64,000 nucleotides of DNA. Source: DATFDN01 sp963756495 (GTDB taxonomy: Bacteria; Pseudomonadota; Alphaproteobacteria; Acetobacterales; Acetobacteraceae). The notes beneath the pieces are model-generated. The model saw only the letters and a list, made by a program, of their open reading frames with translations. It was not told where the DNA came from and did not search any database. This document shows, one piece after another, positions 61,197 to 64,000 of this stretch (position 1 is its first letter; every line of letters starts with the position of its first letter). Made by a program: the position numbers and the translations under genes. The stretch lies in the NCBI GenBank assembly GCA_963756495.1, contig CAVWNS010000014.1:372001-436000 (forward strand), given 5' to 3'.

Positions 61197-61344
61197 CCGT
61201 CGAACCGAGGGTGAGCCCGCCTCGCGACGAGGTCGGCGGGTCAAGGCCGCAGCCGCCGACGGCGCTGGCCGGACAGTGCCAGCCTTGATCCGCCCACACC
61301 GCTCGCGAAACCCTAAACTCATCGGATCACGCTTGACGAACAAG
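61197..61344 (+). ncRNA. Possible bridge-RNA-encoding end of the IS110 element
   Basis: Non-coding stretch after the transposase stop with nested hairpins, for example GCCCGCC with GGCGGGT and CTGGC with GCCAG. IS110-type elements encode a structured RNA in a non-coding end. Assignment is by position and structure only; no consensus for the RNA was recognised. Confidence 0.25.
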
Positions 61345-61351
61345 ACAGTCG

Positions 61352-61375
61352 CTCTCCCCCGGTCCGGGGGGAGAG
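61352..61375. repeat. Palindromic intergenic repeat right of IS110
   Basis: CTCTCCCCC GGTCC GGGGGGAGAG hairpin, similar to that at 60151-60176. The following 90 bases to the lactonase stop hold no gene and another G-rich repeat fragment (GGGGAGGGGGAG near 61440). Confidence 0.65.
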
Positions 61376-61468
61376 GAGCTATTTCGGCCCTCTTCGCGGG
61401 ACTTTTCGCCAGGGAAATGTGTGAACGCCGTAGCCCGCAGGGGAGGGGGAGTTCCTACTGCCAGCGTC

Positions 61469-62443
61469 CTATCCGCCGGGCGTGCCGAGCGCCTCGACAT
61501 AGAGGGCGTAGACGGACTGGCTCGCGGTCATGAACAGGCGGTTCCGCTTCAGCCCGCCGAAGCAGAGATTGGCGCAGCGTTCCGGCAGCAGGATGCGCCC
61601 GATCAGCGTTCCGTTCGGCGCGAACACGGCTACGCCGTCCTGGTCCTCCCCGCCGGAGAAGCCACACCAGACATTCCCCTCGGTGTCGCAGCGGATGCCG
61701 TCGGCGTAGCCGGGTGTCGCATCGAAGAATACGCGCCCGTTGCGCAGCGTTCGGCCATCCTCGGCCACGTTATAGACATGCGTCGTCTTCCGGCCGGAGG
61801 GGGTGTCGACGACGTAGAGCCGGAACTCGTCGGGCGAGAAGCACAGCCCGTTCGGCCGTTCCATGTCGCCGACCGCGATGGTCATCTCCCCGTTCGCGCC
61901 GTCGATGCGATAGACACGGAACGGCAGTTCCTGCGGCGCCTTGTCGCCCAGGTAGTTGCCGCGGATGCCGGCGCCGTTGTCGCTGAACCAGATCGAGCCG
62001 TCGGATTTCACCACGACGTCGTTGGCGCCGGTCAGCCGCGTGCCTTCGAATTGTTCGGCGAGCACGCTCACCCTGCCGTCAAGCTCGGTGCGGGTCAGCC
62101 GCCGCGTGCCCAGCTCGCAGGTCACCAGACGGCCCTGCCGGTCACGCGTGTTGCCGTCCGGATATCCGGCGGGCTTGCGGAACAGGGCGACCGCTCCGGT
62201 CTCCTCATCCCAGCGCATCAGCCGGTCGTTCGGGATATCGCTGAACAGGAGCTGGCGAAGGTCGCCGAACCACACCGGCCCCTCGGTGAAGCGGCAGCCG
62301 GTCGCGATGCGCTCGATCGCCGCGTGGCCCAGCATGAGCGGCTCGAAGCGCGGATCGAGGACGAGGATGTCGGGATCGGGGTAGCGGATCGGCGCCGACA
62401 TGTTCCATCGTGCGCCGCCCGATCCGGGTTCCGAACCGGCCAT
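61469..62443 (-). CDS. SMP-30/gluconolactonase/LRE family protein
   Basis: Six-bladed beta-propeller lactonase of 324 residues, likely hydrolysing a sugar lactone. Metal-binding residues fit the family: Glu in CRFTEGPVWFGD, Asn in LTGANDVVVKSDG and Asp in PGYADGIRCDTEG. ATG 62441-62443 has AGGGAGG at good spacing; ATG 62401 is an alternative. Divergent from the thiolase gene. No sugar operon is adjacent. Confidence 0.9.
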   Translation of the reverse strand: MAGSEPGSGGARWNMSAPIRYPDPDILVLDPRFEPLMLGHAAIERIATGCRFTEGPVWFGDLRQLLFSDIPNDRLMRWDEETGAVALFRKPAGYPDGNTRDRQGRLVTCELGTRRLTRTELDGRVSVLAEQFEGTRLTGANDVVVKSDGSIWFSDNGAGIRGNYLGDKAPQELPFRVYRIDGANGEMTIAVGDMERPNGLCFSPDEFRLYVVDTPSGRKTTHVYNVAEDGRTLRNGRVFFDATPGYADGIRCDTEGNVWCGFSGGEDQDGVAVFAPNGTLIGRILLPERCANLCFGGLKRNRLFMTASQSVYALYVEALGTPGG

Positions 62444-62620
62444 GGCTTCCCTCCCTGGGAGCGGCCTTGTCCGGCCGCCTCTCATTGTGTTCCGCGCTCA
62501 GTCTCCATGCGGGGCTCCTGCCGTCAATGCGGCTCTCCGCGGCCCGACGGACACCGGGCGGTTGCCTTGCGTTGCGCCCGGCCGCATGCGAGAGGCGGCC
62601 GGATATCGATGGAGGGCGCG

Positions 62621-63802
62621 ATGCAGCGCGAGGTGGTGGTGGTTTCCGGCGTTCGCACGGCGATCGGCGATTTCGGGGGCGGGCTGAAGGATGTGCCGCC
62701 GACCGAACTGGGCGCGCAGGTGGTGCGCGAGGCCCTGCGCCGCGCCGAGGTCGCCGGCGAGGAGGTCGGGCATGTCGTGTTCGGCAACGTGATCCACACC
62801 GAGGCCAAGGACATGTACCTGGCCCGCGTCGCCGCACTGAACGCCGGGGTGTCGCAGAACGCACCGGCGTTGACCCTGAATCGGCTATGCGGGTCCGGGC
62901 TCCAGGCGATCGTCTCGGCCGCGCAGGGCATCCTGCTCGGCGACACCGACATCGCGGTGGGTGCGGGAGCGGAGAGCATGAGCCGCGCCGCCTATCTCGC
63001 CCAGGGCATGCGCTGGGGCGCACGCATGGGCAATTCGGCGATGATCGACATGATGCTCGCCGCGCTGCACGACCCATTCAACAACATCCACATGGGCGAG
63101 ACGGCAGAGAACCTGGCGGAATCGCACCAGATCACGCGCGCCCAGCAGGACGGGCTCGCGGCGGAATCGCACCGGCGCGCCGCGCGGGCGATCAAGGAGG
63201 GGCGGTTCAAGGACCAGATCCTTCCGATTCGCCTCAAGACGCGCAAGGGCGAGACAGTGTTCGATACCGACGAGCATGTGCGCGCCGACGTCACGGCCGA
63301 GGACCTCGCCAAGCTGCGCGCGGTGTTCCGCAAGGACGGCACGGTGACCGCCGGCAACGCCTCGGGCATCAATGACGGGGCGGCGGCGGTGGTGCTGATG
63401 GAGGCGGCCACGGCGGAGCGGCGCAACGCCAAGCCGCTCGGCCGGCTGGTCGCCTACGCCCATGCGGGCGTCGATCCGAAGGTCATGGGCATTGGCCCGG
63501 TCCCGGCGACGCGCGCGGCGCTGGAGCGCGCCGGGCTCAACCTCGACGAGATCGACGTGATCGAGTCCAACGAGGCGTTCGCCGCGCAGGCTTGCGCCGT
63601 CGCCAAGGACCTCGGTTTCGACCCGGAGAAGACGAACCCGAACGGATCGGGCATCTCGCTCGGTCATCCGGTGGGCGCGACCGGGGCGATGCTGACGGTC
63701 AAGGCGGTGTACGAGCTGAAGCGCACCGGCGGCCGCTATGCACTGGTGACGATGTGCATCGGGGGCGGCCAGGGGATCGCGGCGATCTTCGAGCGGGTAT
63801 GA
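62621..63802 (+). CDS. Acetyl-CoA acetyltransferase (thiolase)
   Basis: Intact 393-residue thiolase that condenses two acetyl-CoA or cleaves acetoacetyl-CoA. Nucleophilic Cys in LTLNRLCGSGLQAI, His in NGSGISLGHPVGATG and the second Cys in TMCIGGGQGIA are all present. GGAGGG precedes ATG 62621. Length and motifs fit the PhaA/AtoB group; a phaB or phaC gene is not seen. May belong functionally with the CoA-transferase/hydratase genes upstream, but a stretch of insertion sequences separates them. Confidence 0.93.
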   Translation: MQREVVVVSGVRTAIGDFGGGLKDVPPTELGAQVVREALRRAEVAGEEVGHVVFGNVIHTEAKDMYLARVAALNAGVSQNAPALTLNRLCGSGLQAIVSAAQGILLGDTDIAVGAGAESMSRAAYLAQGMRWGARMGNSAMIDMMLAALHDPFNNIHMGETAENLAESHQITRAQQDGLAAESHRRAARAIKEGRFKDQILPIRLKTRKGETVFDTDEHVRADVTAEDLAKLRAVFRKDGTVTAGNASGINDGAAAVVLMEAATAERRNAKPLGRLVAYAHAGVDPKVMGIGPVPATRAALERAGLNLDEIDVIESNEAFAAQACAVAKDLGFDPEKTNPNGSGISLGHPVGATGAMLTVKAVYELKRTGGRYALVTMCIGGGQGIAAIFERV

Positions 63803-63826
63803 GCGCCGGATAGACCTCGCCAGCAA

Positions 63827-64000
63827 TCAAGGTCGGCTGAGCGCGTCCTGAATCACACGGGCCAGGTCGGCCTGGTGATACGGCTTTGCCAGCATCGGCA
63901 GCCCGGCCGTGGCATCCGAGGTCGCCTCTGGAGTCGCCGCAGCTGGGGTCGCCCCGGATGCACCGCTCGCGTGACCGGCCATGTAGCCGGAGGTGAGCAC
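63827..64000 (-). CDS. C-terminal end of a receiver-domain protein (probably a hybrid histidine kinase)
   Basis: The last 57 residues of a reverse-strand gene that enters from the right edge: VLTSGYMAGHASGASG, an Ala/Thr-rich loop, then GLPMLAKPYHQADLARVIQDALS and stop. LTSGY and the KPY motif are the beta4-alpha4 and beta5 conserved parts of a response-regulator receiver domain. The loop between them is unusually long. Type of parent protein is inferred. Confidence 0.75.
   Translation of the reverse strand: MLTSGYMAGHASGASGATPAAATPEATSDATAGLPMLAKPYHQADLARVIQDALSRP

Larger units (their letters stand above)
60211..61353. mobile_element. IS110-family insertion sequence (limits approximate)
   Basis: An intact IS110 transposase lies between two direct copies of ACAGTCGCT (60211-60219 and 61345-61353). 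IS110 elements have no terminal inverted repeats and can leave short direct matches at the ends. The 150 bases between the transposase stop and the right copy contain stem-loops, the place where IS1111-type members encode a bridge RNA. Confidence 0.6.

Overview
The window is GC-rich, densely packed bacterial chromosome with codon use typical of an alphaproteobacterium. The gene content fits Rhodospirillales, probably Acetobacteraceae: a Usg-family gene, a CIRCE-controlled groESL operon, a type-2 heme A synthase (ctaA), acnA divergent from ccmA, an operon of DUF1285, CoA pyrophosphatase, DUF6111 and cca, and lipid A/Kdo genes (DUF374 acyltransferase, waaA, lpxK). No replicon or phage landmarks are visible, so this is ordinary chromosome with an accessory, insertion-sequence-rich right third.

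Layout. 0-7.3 kb: the start of an NAD-malic enzyme, an HMA-like protein, tRNA-Leu(UAA), an MFS anion symporter, a lytic transglycosylase, a D-Ala-D-Ala carboxypeptidase, thymidylate kinase and two hydrolase/GST-type genes. 7.3-11.3 kb, all on the minus strand: tldD, then a gene for a peptide made of eight 19-residue repeats, then a DUF6065 gene, an SGNH hydrolase and an alpha/beta hydrolase. 11.4-18.6 kb: ctaA, usg, groES-groL, two cold-shock genes, a threonine-dehydratase-like enzyme and an EmrAB-type efflux pair. 19.7-31.1 kb: an ABC exporter and the cca-DUF6111-CoA pyrophosphatase-DUF1285 operon on the minus strand, divergent from MoxR-DUF58-DUF4159-membrane protein on the plus strand. 31-42 kb: TspO, an ankyrin protein, an FMN hydroxyacid oxidase with a Zn-alcohol dehydrogenase and a class II aldolase, a GH13 glucosidase, ccmA/ccmB with a Uma2-family gene wedged between them, and acnA. 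42-48.7 kb: three family-III CoA-transferase genes and two enoyl-CoA hydratases, probably a carboxylate degradation module. 48.7-61.4 kb: polysaccharide O-acetylation genes, the Kdo/lipid A genes and five insertion sequences or relics. 61.4-64 kb: an SMP-30 lactonase, a thiolase and the tail of a receiver-domain protein.

Many genes, above all between 18.6 and 41.9 kb, are broken by single-base indels although the coding signal continues in another frame. Essential genes (acnA, cca) and compensating indel pairs are involved, so most of these are probably assembly errors. They are listed as pseudogenes 'as sequenced', spanning the full inferred gene. The most interesting locus is the repeat peptide gene at 9055-9564 with its DUF6065 neighbour, which looks like a multi-core precursor peptide and a possible partner protein.
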